Assembly (NCBI GenBank): GCA_030062745.1
Contig: CP099852.1
Span: 22,094,266-22,158,265, forward strand
Length of the DNA stretch: 64,000 bases
Reading direction: 5' to 3'
DNA from: Capitulum mitella
Taxonomy: Eukaryota; Arthropoda; Thecostraca; Pollicipedomorpha; Pollicipedidae
Shown: piece by piece, positions 22,414 through 36,365 of the stretch
Layout of the letters: the number at the start of each line of letters is the position of its first letter
Numbering within the stretch: the first letter of the stretch is position 1
Made by a program: the position numbers and the translations under genes
The notes under the pieces: generated by a model
The model's database searches: none
What the model saw: only the letters and a program-made list of their open reading frames with translations
Told to the model about the DNA's origin: nothing

Positions 22414-23794
22414 ATCCCACCCATCCACGTCCGTCCGTGCGAGCAGGCCTGGGCGCCCCTTCGCAGCGCCGCGGGACTCGGCAACTCAGCACCGCGGCAG
22501 TAGCTGCACATAACCGCCGCCGCCACGGCTGCCGACCGCCGCCCAGCTCACGCCAGCACTGCACGCCGGCCGCTTGTCAGGGACAACGCAAAAAGCGACA
22601 CTACCACACGCCGGCGGCTACTTACGGTAGAAAAAAGGACCATACTCTAGGATGGACGGTAAGGCGATCGCTGGACCGAGAAGCACGTTTTCGCTCGGGG
22701 TGGGGGTGCGGAGTGTGGCGGAGGAACCGTAGCCCCATCACGTCCGCAAACCTGCTGCTTCATCCCCGCGTTCCACCACGAACACGCAACTCAGCATCAT
22801 GCCCTGCACAGAGCTAGCACCGGGCCTCTCCCACACACCGAACCCACCACCACCCCGCAGCCGCTCAGCTTCCCGCCGACCTTCTCCCGCTCGGTGCCCC
22901 CCCCCCCTCCGGCCGGTCGGCGGCGGCGAATTCTGTCGCGGCTCTCAGCAGCCGCGGGAGGCCTCGGCTGCGCGGCCGTCAGCGCCGGCCGGGGTGCGGT
23001 GCTGGTCAGCCGTGGCCGGCGGCGGGCGGCCGACACGGGCCACCGCGGCCCGCCACGGCCCGCTGCAACAGGAAACGGTGCTCTGCCGAGCTCGGACGGA
23101 GGGTACGTCCGCCGTCACGTGCCGTACAACAGAATGATTTGAAATGTCCGTCTTCGCAGTATTCGTTAACCAACAGCCTGCCGTTGCCACGAGGGGCGAA
23201 ACACACGTCACTAGAACGGGTTGGTCCCGGCTGGTCTCGGCCTCTCTGCCGCGCATGGTGACGTCACAGCCTCTGCAGCCGCCACCCACAGGCAGCCTCA
23301 GAAGAGAGTCGAAGGTCGAGCCAGCCTCGGTTCGACCGCGCACCATTTCTCCCGACCGACCCGCTCCCTTCCGTTTTCTGTCCCCCCCCTATCCCCGCAC
23401 CCGGCCCCGGCTCCACCCACGGTGCCTCCGCGCCGCGTCCCTGTCTCGTCCCTGATCCGTCCGACCGTCCTAGCTGCTCAGTCGCACAACAAACACCGCG
23501 TCGGCGGCGCGGCCCGAGGGCAGAGCGCGCCCCACGCTCGGGCCAGAGGTCGGCCGCCGGCCGCCGGCGCCGTCCGTCCGGCCCGCGGGCCGCGCTGCAC
23601 CGTCACGTGACCTCGACCGCCCGCCTGTTTGCAGCGTGGCGAGCCCCGCCGGCCGCGCCGTTTAGTCTAGATAAAATGCTCCATCACCGGTGTAAATAAA
23701 TACGCCGATGCGGGCCGCTGGACGCGGTGACAGACGAGCCAATTAGGGTCGGCCCCACTGCCGCCGCCAACACCATCAAAACGCGGCGCCGCCC

Positions 23795-24225
23795 GGGTGC
23801 TCAGCAGGACTCTGGGATCGGACACCTCCCGAGGCGGCTCAGCAGGATCCCGAGACCGGGCACCTCCAGATGCGGCTCAGCAGGATCCTGAGCACCAGCA
23901 GGACCCCGAGACTGGACACCTCCAGAGACGGCTCAGCAGGACCCTGAGATCGGACACCTCCAGATGCGGCTCAGCAGGATTCTGAGCACCAGCAGGATCC
24001 CGAGACCGGACACCTCCAGATGCGGCTCAGCAGGATCCTGAGCACCAGCAGGACCCCGAGACTGGACACCTCCAGAGACGGCTCAGCAGGACCCTGAGAT
24101 CGGACACCTCCAGATGTGGCTCAGCAGGATCCTGAGCACCAGCAGGATCCCGAGACCGGACACCGCCAGAGACGGCTCAGTAGGACCCTGAGACCGGACA
24201 CCTCCAGAGGCAGCTCAGCGCCGAC
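23795..24225. repeat. Higher-order minisatellite (CTCAGCAGGAYCCTGAG)
   Basis: Alternating related units of about 24 and 32 bp (CACCTCCAGATGCGGCTCAG, CAGCAGGATCCTGAG) combine into longer repeated blocks. Confidence 0.85.
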
Positions 24226-24704
24226 AGAGCGGACAGCCTGATCCGACGGGGGGACGTCGCCGTCCGAGGCGAAGCCGGCGCGAAGCCAGGCAAGCTCTCC
24301 ACAAGCCCTTCGTCCTGTCTGAATGTCAGGCAGGAGACGGGGTGACTGGGGGCAAACGGGAACTGATAAGGAGCGGAACACATCACCACCGCAAACTGAA
24401 CAAAGGACATGCTCGTGCACGCCTCCCGAAACCGGCGAATGTACGCAGCAGCCGAGAGATTAACGCGACGGCCCTGGCCGGCGGCACACCCCGTCTACCA
24501 TCAAGTGGCAGGAGGTGGAATCCAAGGCGCTGCACGCAAGCCCGTTCTTGGAAGCGGGCGCTGCGTCCGGAGCAGTGCCGAGCGGCCGGCGATACACCCG
24601 GAGTCAGGTCTCCGCCCCGCGGGGCTCTCCGGCCGGCCGGCCGGCCGACACGGCGCCGACGGCTGACGACGAACAGCGGGCCGCGGGACGGCGACCGGCC
24701 ACAG

Positions 24705-24945
24705 GCCGACACGACCCGGCCATTACCGGCCTGACGTCAAACGACCCGGCCATTACCGGCCTGACGTCACACGACGCGGACCTTGCCGGCCTGACAGCCG
24801 AAGATCCGTCCATTAGCGGCCTGACGTCACGCGATCCGGCCATTACCCGCCTGACGTTAAACGATCCGGCTATTACCGACCTGCCGTCAGCCGACCCGGC
24901 TATTACCGGCCTGACCCGAACAAGACTCGGCCATTACACCAGCCT
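24705..24945. repeat. 30-bp minisatellite carrying CRE sites
   Basis: About eight copies of CCGGCCATTACCGGCCTGAC plus about 10 bases. Three copies contain the perfect CRE TGACGTCA (24732-24739, 24762-24769, 24822-24829) and a fourth has TGACGTTA (24852-24859). Confidence 0.92.
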
Positions 24946-25504
24946 GGTTCGCATGACCCGGACATTAAAGGTCGGCAAACACATCCATGCGCACGGTCTG
25001 ATCAAAGACCCCCACGTTAGCGATATGACATACAAACACACCGAACTGGCTGACGGTGCAAGTCCACACACACACACACACACCGGCTAATCCCGACGAC
25101 CTTCGCACACGTTCACAAACCTGACCGTTAAAAGAAAGCCCGACATAAATGCCAAAGAGCCATGAGCCCCACCCCGTCTGCTATTGCTCGCTTAAAAACA
25201 CGGCCCGACTCGGCCGCCTGGCTGGCCGATAACCACGGCTACGACGTCAGCAGGCGGCAGGCCAGACAGGCCACCTGCCGCACCGCTATCGGCGCCCGGA
25301 GCCGAGGGCGCGGCCTCCTGATCTGCATCTGATCGGCCGGCCGGCCGCCTGATCTGCACCCGGCCGGCCGGCCGACTGCCCGGCTCAGCGGACGGATCGG
25401 CCCGCCGACTGCCCGGCTCAGCCGGCCGGGGCTGAGGCAGGCGGCCCGGCCGGCCGGCCGGCGCCGGCGGGCCCCCCTCTTACTGTGACGGCCCGGTCAC
25501 AGCC

Positions 25505-25735
25505 TGCCCGACCTCCGACGGACCAAGGAGCTCAGCACGGACTGTCCACCGGGCCCAGGAGCTCAGCACGGACTGTCCACCGGACCACGACCTCGGCACG
25601 ACGGACTGTCCAGCGGACTACGGCCTCAGAACGGACTGTCCAGCGGACCACCTCAGGACGGACTGTCCAATGGACTACGACCTCAGCACGGACTGTCCAG
25701 CGGACCCACGACGGACTGTCCAGCAGTGGAGACCC
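25505..25735. repeat. Minisatellite CACGGACTGTCCA
   Basis: Seven or more irregular copies, about 28-36 bp apart, of ACGGACTGTCCA followed by RTGGACCACGACCTC-like sequence. Confidence 0.85.
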
Positions 25736-27544
25736 ATTCGTTAGAACGGACGGTCCACAGAATTCCGGCGCCAGAGCGGACTGTGCACATGACCCGGACC
25801 CCAGAACATGCCATCAGAGCAGCGCGAGGCTCAACCGGTGAGACCAGCCGGCAGCGCCTCGATGGACGGCATGGCGCTTCTCTCCCGGGGATATTCCGAG
25901 CAGTGCTAAACTGGCGGGGAGGGGCCCACGTGGAGGGCCCGTCCAGAGTGGGCGTCACGCCATCAGCTGCCGCGTGACCGCGTGACCGCGTGGCGGCGTG
26001 ACACCAGCTATTTTCGGCCCCGCCGACGGCTCAGGCAGGCGCTGAGTAGCGCAAGGACGCCAACCGCCTACAGTAAAACACCGCAATAAACCAAACGAGG
26101 GTTACAGAAAAACACTGACCGTAACTTCAGAAATGAAAATAACGGCGAAAAAGCGCCACGCCGAGCGTGATGCGGAAGACAGCCGGCCCCGCTAACTAAG
26201 CGCGCCATCAGACAGACCCTGAGCCGACCGTCTTCCCGCAAGGAAATCCCAGCTCCAGCCGAAATCCGTCACAGCCCAGTCCGGTACGGGGCCGGGCCGC
26301 CTCTCCCGGTCCGACCGGCGGCCGGCCGCCGGCGGGGGCCGCTCCGGGGCTCCGGGGACCGGAGTGACCAGTGCCGCGCCCGGCGCCGCTCCGCCCGCTG
26401 TCGGAGGCCCGGCGGCCGCTCCTCGTCCGCGTCCGGCCGCCAGCCTGGCCGCTAATCTATGGGCTCGCCGGGGACAGCGGGCACGGTCACCGGCATACCC
26501 AGGAGGCCCCGACTCGTTCCGGTCTGCGGTCCGACCGATAAACACCCCCCGGCCTAATTTACGACACAAACAGTACACTGTGAGTCATTCAATAATTACC
26601 ACTCATTACTGCAGACGTCTTATACAAACTTACGACTGGACGATTGAAGATTCTCACCAGCTTGACTACACCGGTCCACAACAAAGATACCGCCTTGTCC
26701 CTTGTATCCCCGAGCCTGCATGCGGATCCGGGCACGGCCGGCGCCAATTACTGCAGCTGCTTTCGGATCGATGTTTATTCATGGCGCGGCGCTATCGAAT
26801 GTCGGAATGAAGTGCCAGCACACTGTCCGGGACCGGTTCGGCCCCGTCGCGGCCGGCCGCCGCCGCCCGGGGTAGGCTGTACCGCAGCGCATCCCGGTGA
26901 GCTGGCGACCGCCAGCACGCCAGACGCCACCGCGCGACGCGCGGGAGCGGCCGCCGGTTACGCCCGTGCGGTGGAAATGACTTTAAGAGCAGGACGCGCT
27001 CCCGGCATGGGAAGGAGCGCCTCCCTTCGCAAGCACGCGCTTCGCTCGTCAGCAGGCAAGCTCAAACGCACACCGGCGTAACATTCCACCACTCGCACGC
27101 GGTGTCAAAAACCACGCGAATAGCAACCACAAAGGTTTCACGAACGTCAAAACGATTTTGCTGTTAACGGGAAAGAAAGCAATTGTGCAAATACGCTGCC
27201 AAGGCCGGACTGCCATTATCTCGCGCTTTTCCACAAAGGACCTGACTCATCAAAGGCGTCGCCGGGGGCGCTGGTGAGCCCGGTCGCCGGCGACAGGCCG
27301 CTCCGTCGGGTCGGCGCAGAGCCGCGGCCGGTCGTTTCCGTCACGAGCCGACACGCACCCAGTCGTTCCCAGGAATTCCAGGCCGATCCCCTCCCTGACC
27401 CCTGCCGGGCGCCTCGCACGCCACGACATCAAAGGCACTGGTGCGCGGGGCACGGCCTGCGAACACAGGGCGCCCGCCGGCCGGCCGAGTCTGACGAAAC
27501 CTGACACGGTCCGGCCGGCCGCGACCCGGGACAGCTGCGGCTCC

Positions 27545-27705
27545 GTTCATGACATGGCCTGACCTGACCTGACCTGGCCTGACCCGATCTGACCTGACCT
27601 GACCTAACCTGACCTGATCTAGCCTGACCTGATCCGATCCGACCTTGTCCCCTCTTGACCTGACCTGACCTGACCTGACCTGGCCTGGCACGATCTGGTC
27701 CGACC
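27545..27705. repeat. (TGACC)n array, AGGTCA on the minus strand
   Basis: Pentamer repeat of TGACC with scattered changes. Read on the minus strand it is a dense run of AGGTC/AGGTCA words, the nuclear-receptor half-site. It is simple sequence, so the resemblance may be incidental. Confidence 0.9.
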
Positions 27706-28677
27706 TGACCTGATCTGAGCGGGAGCTAATCTGAGACCAGAGGCACGAAAAGTGACGTCACGCAGGTCTGGCCTCTCGAGGCTGATGCGCCATGGACGGA
27801 GCTTGTGCTGCTGTCCTACCTAAGTTTACGCAGCACGCAGTTCGGTTTACAAGCTCGGAAAGCAGGGCTCATGTCGGTTCGAGAACGTTTTATACACGAA
27901 AGATTACTTTACGTACAACTTCGGCAACCAACTTCACGTCATTTTCTAAAAATCAATGTTGTGCAACCATCAGGGCATCTTCTTAAAAAGAACCCGTTTA
28001 CGCAAGGAAGACGACCCTAAATATCAGCATACGTCAGTTCACAAAAAACAGCCATTTTGCAATTCCACGTTCCAGCTAAACGTATTTCACATAACGCCTC
28101 TCTTTTTCGATAAGGGACTCTGCGACTCGACGCCACAGCAGCCGGTCCCGGTCGGCGGTCGGAGGCCAACTGCCGGTCGCGGCGCGCGTATCCCGTTCGG
28201 AGGCGAGGAGTCCGGTGGTTTGGATTACGTCAGTCGTACCACCGTCAGACTGGGACGGCAGCAGTCCACGGAAAGCTGCGTCCATGACCGAGGACACTGC
28301 GCAGAGGCCCGCTCCCAGCAGCCGGCACAGCAGGCAGGTGTGCGCCTCCCAGCGGCCAGCACAGCGACCCCGTCAGCTAGCACCATAGGACTTCTGGGTG
28401 TACCACGTGGGCCATGGTGTTCCACACCTCGAACAGGGCCCCAAAACACTTAGAGGTCAAGCTTTTTTTCAAAGTGATGGTGGGGCTGGGGTGATCTGTT
28501 CTAATCGGCGTCTTAAGACACCATGTTGCACCTTCCCAAATGATTCTGTAAGAATAGCCCCCCCCCCCAAATGTTCATGAACTTCCATCTCCGGCTTTTC
28601 TGCGTCACGCAAGCCTCAAACGGCAGCACGGGAGACTGCAAATCGGTATCAGTGCCATGGCGTGTACCAGCCAGAGG

Positions 28678-28740
28678 TTGGTTGGTTGGTTGGTTATTGG
28701 GGCTTAGGGGCGCACCGACTGCAGGGTCATTCGGCGCCCA
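28678..28740 (-). mobile_element. Ultrashort SINE-like element, copy B
   Basis: A 63-bp element. In its own sense it reads TGGGCGCCGAATGACCCTGC...GGTGCGCCCCTAAGCCCC, then a tail of four AACC units. It is flanked by direct repeats CCAGCCAGAGG at 28667-28677 and 28741-28751. The body can fold through GGGCG/CGCCC and CCGA/TCGG. Confidence 0.9.
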
Positions 28741-29029
28741 CCAGCCAGAGGTCATGGGATAGTAAGCCCCGTGGCGAGGCAATGGGACGCAGACACCCCG
28801 TAACGAGTGCCTTGGACTTCTGATAAGATTATCTTGGATAACGTATCACTGCAAGTCATACGGAGCTGCCAGGCGCTCCGCAATCATAAACAATCCGAAC
28901 ACTAACGAAGTGGTGTCATCACGAGAAAACCGGAAACTACGCGAAAAACAAACTTCAATAAACGTACTTGTCAAGCCACATGCGGGCCACATGGTCTAAA
29001 ACGGAAACAATGCTCGACATGGGAGATGA

Positions 29030-29335
29030 GACGAACACGTGTCATTCGCAACATTCTGTTTGAATGGTTGATCAGCTGGTTGAAGTAAAAACGGTAACTG
29101 CAATGTCAAGATTATTCCAAGTCAATCTTCCGTCAAAGAAAACTAACAACGGGGGCATGACAACCGCCAGAGAACTGGAAACAACGCTGGACTCGAGGAA
29201 GAACACGATCATTCGCAACATTTCGGTTCAAGTAAAAACGGCCACTTCATTGTCAAGATTATTACACGCCGATCCTCCGTCAAAGAAAACTAACGACGGG
29301 GACATAACAAACGCCAGAAATATCCAACAACGGGG
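29030..29335 (+). repeat. 147-bp tandem duplication with an open frame
   Basis: Two diverged copies, 147 bp apart (49 codons), share CATTCGCAACATT, GTAAAAACGG, TCAAGATTATT and CGTCAAAGAAAACTAAC. Plus-strand frame 29064-29441 stays open over both (copy peptides around SRLF...SKKTN and SRLL...SKKTN). I do not recognise the peptide and do not call it a gene. Confidence 0.75.
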
Positions 29336-32300
29336 AAACAGCGCCACGGGAAAGAAGCCCGGCACCGTCAGTGAGCGCACTTTAAATCAAACACGTCTGG
29401 TATCTCGTTCGTTTCCATCTCCAGAGGCTTTGGCGCCGTAATTCGATGACTGCCGTCTCACCAGACAGCTCAAACAATTTCGTAAGCATCCAGCATCACA
29501 GCTATCGGTGGCGCAGTCTCCACCGCTCGTGGGTGTTTCAGACCACCGTCGCGGTAATGCTATACAGGCTGCGGCCTACCGTCCCGCTGAAGAGAGACGC
29601 CCAAACCCGACGGAGGCGCGACAGGTACCCTTGATCTAACCTGTAAGTCACCTTGCCGCCGATCTGCCGGCCTGGCACGGGCCCAGGGGGCCGGCGGCAC
29701 GACAAACTGTGCCGGCACGTGATCCGCCTCCTGGCGCGCCCCCAGCCAGAGCCGGCCCCCGCCCCCGATCCGGCGACAGCGGCCCCGGGGTCACGGGGGG
29801 TCCGGGGCCACACCGCCCGGCATACCTGGCGATTCTCTTCCCCCCCCCCAACCCGGCGGCGGCACTTCATACCGCGACGTTCACCTCGGACAGTCGGAAA
29901 ACCAGGTGCCGCCGTTGCGATCAGCGGGAATGCCAATAATCCAAGGGCAGCGACCAGCTTGCACGGAAGGAGGCCGGTTTGTTCCCATATCCCAACACTC
30001 AACAATCCAAGCTTGAAGGGCGACCGGCTCGTCGCAGTGGATCCATCAAAGCGCAGTGCAAGCGGCAAGGCCAAAAATACTCCCCACGAACTTCCCGATA
30101 TTTGCGGGCCGTGACGTGATGTAAACATTCCTTCCAAGCAGCCTTAACGCCGTGGCAACGGGACAGCCGCGCCCGCCACCTGGGCTGCACGGACCGGCGA
30201 CCCGCCGCGCAATTCTGACGTCACGCGGGCGCGAGTGCTGGCGCTGCTGCCGCAACAGGGATTCTCCTTACGTCACGAGCCGAGTGGTGCCCGGCCGCCG
30301 CGCCCCTGCCCGATACCGGCACGCTGATTTACGGCGACGGACATACGCCGCGGACTGCTGCGCACCAAACCAAACAATTACGTTAAATATCTGCCTCTAT
30401 TGCTAGGGCGCTACCTTTCAAGGTCTGCAGGCACTGAGCAACACAGACATCGTCATCGAGAGGACGGGGCAGCGCCATGCTCATCCCCGTCGGCTCGAAC
30501 ACCTGCGCCGGTACGTTAGTTCACGTGAGCACATTTAAGGCACGTGAAATCCTCATATCCCGTCAATTAAGTATCTCCCACGAACGTAAGCGGAGGCCAA
30601 GCGAGAGCGCTGGTGTAGTTGGCGACCAGTATCAACTGCCACACAGATTACAACCACAAGGTGACTCCATATCCTACATCAAGGGCGGATCAAGGTTACG
30701 CGAGAGCGAGAATATCCTTGTAAGTGTCTAGAACCTTCTAAATCCCATGTTATCCTAATATGCTCCCTAATAAATGTACCTCTCGGATCTCTGCTGAACA
30801 CTTCGGACAAACGATGGAGGGGGGCACCCCTGAGCCACCTAGACTCGCACCTTTCTTCGACCAGGCTCATCAAAAACAGCTTGCTCCTAAGGCAAACGAG
30901 AAAAACTGTACCGCGCAGAATCCGGAAGCTAAAACCTATCCGATCGGCCCCAGGTATGCCGCCAGGACGAAAACCAGCCGGAACCGTCGATGTAGTGGCC
31001 CGGACATACCACCGCTGAATAATGCTACAAGTAACGATCGAAAACCGATCTCCTTTGTGCGTGGAGGTTATGTTTTGTGGTCTGCAGCTGTCACGGTGGT
31101 CACCTCCTGACCCGACCTGGCCCCTGGGCCGAGGTCCGGGTCTCCCCGGCCTCGAAGGGTGTTGTGACGGCCGACAAGGGTGTTGCCGCCCTTCCGTTCA
31201 ATCTGGCCCGCCAGTACTCCTCATCTCTCCTCGGACTTCGGTCATCACTTCGATCCCCGGGAGCAGCCAATAACTAAAGGTAACACTGTCCGCGACTCGA
31301 TGTATTTTCCGTGGCGGGTGGCAACATCAACCAAAAGCACGTTACCAGGGAATAACTGCGCCGTAATCCCAACTTTCTTCGCCGACTGTTAGCAACACGG
31401 GCGTCACCCCGAAGCTCTCGTAGATATTCACCGATGAGGCAGGACGCTCCGGGACCACCGAATTTCTCGCAGGTACGTTTGAGGCTTGTCTGGAGATCCG
31501 GGACTGCACGAGACGAGTTATTTCGTACCTAATTTCGAACATAAATATCTCATAAATATTTATATAAATTAATGGCACTGAGCAAATCCCAACAGGGCCT
31601 CAAGTTTGCTAAAAAGCGCACCGCTATGGCGTATGGCTCGGAGGCGAAAAACCGTACCCTCCAATCGTCACACACAAAACTGCATGCCCATCCGATACAG
31701 CGTCATCGCAGTTATGTCGTCCGGTCGACCTGCTGCAGCGTCATCATCACGCACTCAATCAACCAATCACTCGGTCAAACAGGGAACGGCACCGCGGCCG
31801 CCACAAGACCAGCCCCCCGTCGCCTGGTCACGACTCTCCCCCAAACTCGGTTGTCCTCTCCCCTCCCCCCTCCCACTCCAGCTTTCCGTGGCCAAGTCCT
31901 CCGGCGAGCATATGACCCGACCTCCAGCTGCGTAAAACCGCCCCGAACCTGACCCAGTTCTGCCTGCCAACGCCAGCGCACGCCCACCGCACTGGGCGCG
32001 GAGACAACTCACCGATGCTCGTGCTGATGGCATCCACAAGGTTAAACTTGCACATGGTGCCGCTCCGCGCGTGCCACCTCACAGACAGGGGGAGTTCTGC
32101 TCGCCGCCAGTTCCGCGTCTGCTGGCCGCCGCCGCCGCCGCTCTCAGCTCGCGTGACGTCACACCGTCAACATGGCCGCCGCCAGGGCCCTGTCCAGCGC
32201 CGCTTTGGCCGGCGACGGGCGCGGGTCACTCCCGGGCCGTGACGCTGCCGCGTGACGGCACGCGCCGGCCGCGGCAACGCCCGCCGTCAGCGTCGCAACA

Positions 32301-35300
32301 CGCCCCTCCCTCCGGCTTCACCGCCGCTCACGCACCGCTGATGACGCAGTGGCTGTTGTTGCCGGGCTGGCCGTCACGTGACGCCGCGCGACGTCACTGG
32401 CGCCCCGTGCCCCGCCACCCTGCCCCATCCCATCCGCCGCCACGGAACAGCGACAACCACCTGACCCACTTATGCCACGCGTGCGCGCGACCCTCACCGT
32501 GGCCTTGGCCTCGGCGCGATCAGCTGGCAGCCCACGTGCGTGCGGCCAATGACCCCAGTCGAACGCCCGCGAACGCGTCACCGCCCGGGGAGGCTCTGCC
32601 AGTGTTGCCATGCGATGAACGGGCCCTTTCGGAGGCGGCAGGTAAGCCGGGGGAGGAAGCAATCCCGAGATCAGACACCGCGCCGGCCTAGCGTCCGGAA
32701 AAACACAGCACGCGCTGAAAGGGAAACCAAAAGGCGGCACTCGCCGACCAGCCGCCAATTCGCGCGGAGCAAGGCCTCCGCCTCCGGCATTCGACCCGCC
32801 CGAGACGTTCTGGCCGTGGCGCTGGCAGACGGCGCGACGTCAGTGCCGTGTCCCACGTCCTGCTCCCTGCTTCCGACCCGTGACGCAGGCGGGCAGTCAC
32901 GGACGCCGTGCTGCTCCACGTGCTGCGAACTCGGCGCAGTTCTGCGCCCCGTGCGCATCCGACGCTGTATTTGAATCCACACTACGTTACAACAGAACAG
33001 ATGGTCGGATTATTATTTCTACTGCACAGAAATCCAGTCTTGGATGAACCGAAATATTCGGACCACAATACTGCATCCATGGATGTAGAATTAGATGGAA
33101 AATAAAATAAGGATGGTAGTATGGAATGGAATAATAAAATGGAAAAATGGGGTAATGAAGTATGGAAAATAAAATCACCGAGCCCAAATCCTTCAAAGCA
33201 AGAAAACACACGAACGGGTCAAGATACTGGCATGGAAATCCATACCAATGATTCCCTTTGGAATGCAAAGCTCCATATCATACGTATATAATGTTGCACT
33301 CCCGACTACGTTGTCACATGCTCGTACGCCTCGGCGCAACACAATGGCGGCGCCAAGGCAGTTGCTCCCTCGGCTCCTGGTCGTCACAGGGGGCAGAGGA
33401 GGCAAGCACGTGACGTCATGGCCTTTCCTACCCTCCTTGCAGACTTCCTCCCAGTCGCTTCTGATCCGTTCGCGCAAGGTCCAGGGAGCTGCGGGGACGC
33501 GCCGTTGAACACGGTCCAGGCGACTGTCAGGCGGCGGGGGGGGGGGGGGGGTGAGATCTCCTGCCGCCAGAACCTACAGGCGCACGCATGCCGACCCGTC
33601 CACGGCCGAGCTATCCACGAGGAGCAAGGCATCGACGGCACTCCGAATCGATCGAAGGCTGCTGCAGGCGGGGCGGAGCGGGGCAGGGCGGCACGGAACA
33701 CAAGGAACCTCGGCCGCGCCAGGGCATCCCGCAACGAGAAAACCATCCGACTGGAAATCGAGGAAATAGCGCGTGCAGGTCGCCCGAATCTGATGAAACA
33801 CTGCCGCGGAACCGATGACATCACCGGCCTGGCCGTCCAGGAATCCCGGGCCCCGTGATGTAACGGGTTGGGAAGCGTCCGCCAACTACCGCAAGGACAG
33901 CTGACTGACGACGGTAATGTCACTCGGACGATCCGCCGTTTTCCTTCCGCCCTGTATTTTCCCGCCCGTCCGCTGCGTCAGCCGTTCGAGTCGGCTGGCT
34001 CTGAGTGTGGAGCAGATTCCGCCTGCACGTGTACTGCGGAGTACCGCGCCGGTCTCGGCCAGTGAGCTCCAGCCGCGCCAGTGGCCGGGCAGAGCGCCAA
34101 GGTGCCGCAGAACACCCGGCCACTGCTGACGGCGGTGTTCCCGGCCTGGGTTACGACAGTCCGCAGCCGTGGCCTGGTCACATGAACAACGCCGGCATAA
34201 ACTGGGACGATGGCGCATCGCAGTCCCTGAAACGCGGCTCTCCATGCCCTCCCCGTGCATTATAGTACTTGCAAGTCACCACAAAATTAATGCTGACATT
34301 AGGTTTCCGCCCACAACACTAGCACAGTCTGCCTTCAACACCAAACCGGCCCGCCAACACACAAACGCCAGCCCGCCTATCAAATTACGTGTCCGCGCCT
34401 CGTTGTTTAGAGCTTGCTCTGTCTGAAGACGCCAACGCACACCAGAGCGCCTAGCAAACAAGACGACCATAGCTGGGAAAGCTCCACCAATGGACGGTTT
34501 GGTCGAGCTGAGAACGGCGACAGCCGTGCCCACACGGTTGACAGTGGCCGTGGCCGTGGCCGTGGCAGTGGTTGACAGCATGTCGGAATTCCCTCTCGCC
34601 TAGCCTTCAGCACACAGAAGCAACACGTCAGAATTTCCCCTCGTTCGGCCTTTGCAAACAAGAACAGCCCGACGACCAACAGAAAAATTACAGCGTCGCC
34701 AACGTTCGGCGCCGCCGCGCGGAAGTGTCCGTGTGCTACATCAAGTGGGGAGTGCGAATTTTTTGGCACCTGTGCAAGCCCCGCCAGTGTCTGGACTGGT
34801 TCAACACCACAAAACGAACGGTACTTGGCGACCACAACGCCAAAACGTCAGTCTCCGATGCCGTGCAAATTTAAACGGGGCTAACAAGAGGGTCTAGGGT
34901 ACTTCAGGCGGGGAAAACAGTGTACTGGTGGCGGCCAATTGCTTGCCATGTACCCTTTCGCTGTCCTTTTCCGCAACCACGTCAATGGCTGGGTGCGAAA
35001 ACCCAATCACCGTACGTACTTTTCGCTGAAAATAATTCATGGCTCTTCCAACATTCCCTTTAATTACTGTTTTAATGGATGTCTACGGGATCCCCTGCGC
35101 GCATACGAGCACACTACCTCAGACAACATCCAGAGTACAATAGTATATGGTAAATACCTCTCAAAATACATCGCGGCCAAGGCGAGGCACGCGAAAAAAT
35201 CCGGCAGGACTCTTGGATGTGTGCCATGGATGTAATGGATGGAAGCATTTTACGGATGCACTTTATGCTAGCTGGAGATGATATGTTCAAACACGAATTC

Positions 35301-36149
35301 CGATCAATACCAATACACACACACTATCGCGGTCTTTCCACGCTTGAGTCATAACCTTTCCATGTTCAACATTTACTTCGTGAATCCCAAAGGCCAATGC
35401 CGAACATGAAATGAGCTCCTAGAGGCCCTTGTCATGACTTTGTAATCATTACTGACGGGCCCAGAGATCCCAGACAGGCGGCGCCCGACCGAAAACGGAC
35501 GGTGCAGGCCTTTCCGAGGGGTGAGGTGGAGAACTTCGATACATACACGGGCATGGCCCTGGATTCCGCCATCAAATCCCCAACACGTGCCGGTGCACTG
35601 CGGCAGGCGGCTTGCAGGCAGCCATTTTGTACGAGGATTTCGTTCTGAATCACTGATTATTGCATCACTAATCTGGGCGGGACGGCAGCGCGCCGATCGG
35701 GCGCTGGACGTCGCGTGGCCACGAGAGTCCCGGCGAGCTCGCGCCGTGTCGGGAGCCACGTCTCAGCTCCGCCGTCCGGCAGCCTACCGCGACAAATGGT
35801 CGCCGCCGCGTCTCAACATGCCAATGTCCGCACACAAGACAGACAAGACAGCTCATTTAACCAAAATCAAATCCCATGGCAATTATCATTATCATTTCGC
35901 TTATACATAAGAGGCATTCCCTCAAGCTCAACGCCTAGGCAAGCACCAAATTTCTGTTGTTCGGTCGACGACCCTTCCGAAATCAGGGTGACTGCGCGCC
36001 TCATAAACAGCACTCCGCTCGGCCCGGCAGTTGCATCAACAAAAGGAACGGTCCGCTTCCGGCAACAGCCGCTGATACGGCCGTCACGTCGTCCAGCCGC
36101 CTGCCAACAGCCGGCCGCTGCCGACAGCTGGTCACCGAGGGCACCTGAC

Positions 36150-36365
36150 GCCGACGAGGACAGATCACCAGGGACATCCTGAGTCGCCAAGAACAGGTCA
36201 CCAGGGACGCCTGGGACTGAAGAGGACAGGTCACGACGGCCACCTGGGGCTGACGAGGCAGGGCGCATCCGGAGTCGCCAAGGACAGGTCACCAGGGACA
36301 CCCGGCAGCCGTCAAGGTCAGGTCGCCAGGGACACCCGGCAGCCGTCAAGGACAAGTCACGAGGG
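36150..36365. repeat. About 36-bp minisatellite (CACCAGGGACACCYGGCAGCC)
   Basis: Five to six diverged copies of AGGTCACCAGGGACRCC followed by TGAGTCGCC or CAGCCGTCA words. Confidence 0.8.

Noticed and set aside
23795-25735. Regularly spaced repeats resembling a CRISPR array
   Set aside because: Head-to-tail minisatellites without unique spacers, in an animal genome.
28678-28740. TTGGGG/TTAGGGG words suggesting a telomere-like insertion
   Set aside because: The words occur once each inside a fixed element shared with two other loci, not as a telomeric repeat.
33418-33858. 146-codon plus-strand frame with a start codon
   Set aside because: Contains a long G homopolymer and no domain; the frames on the other strand are equally open, typical of GC-rich non-coding DNA.
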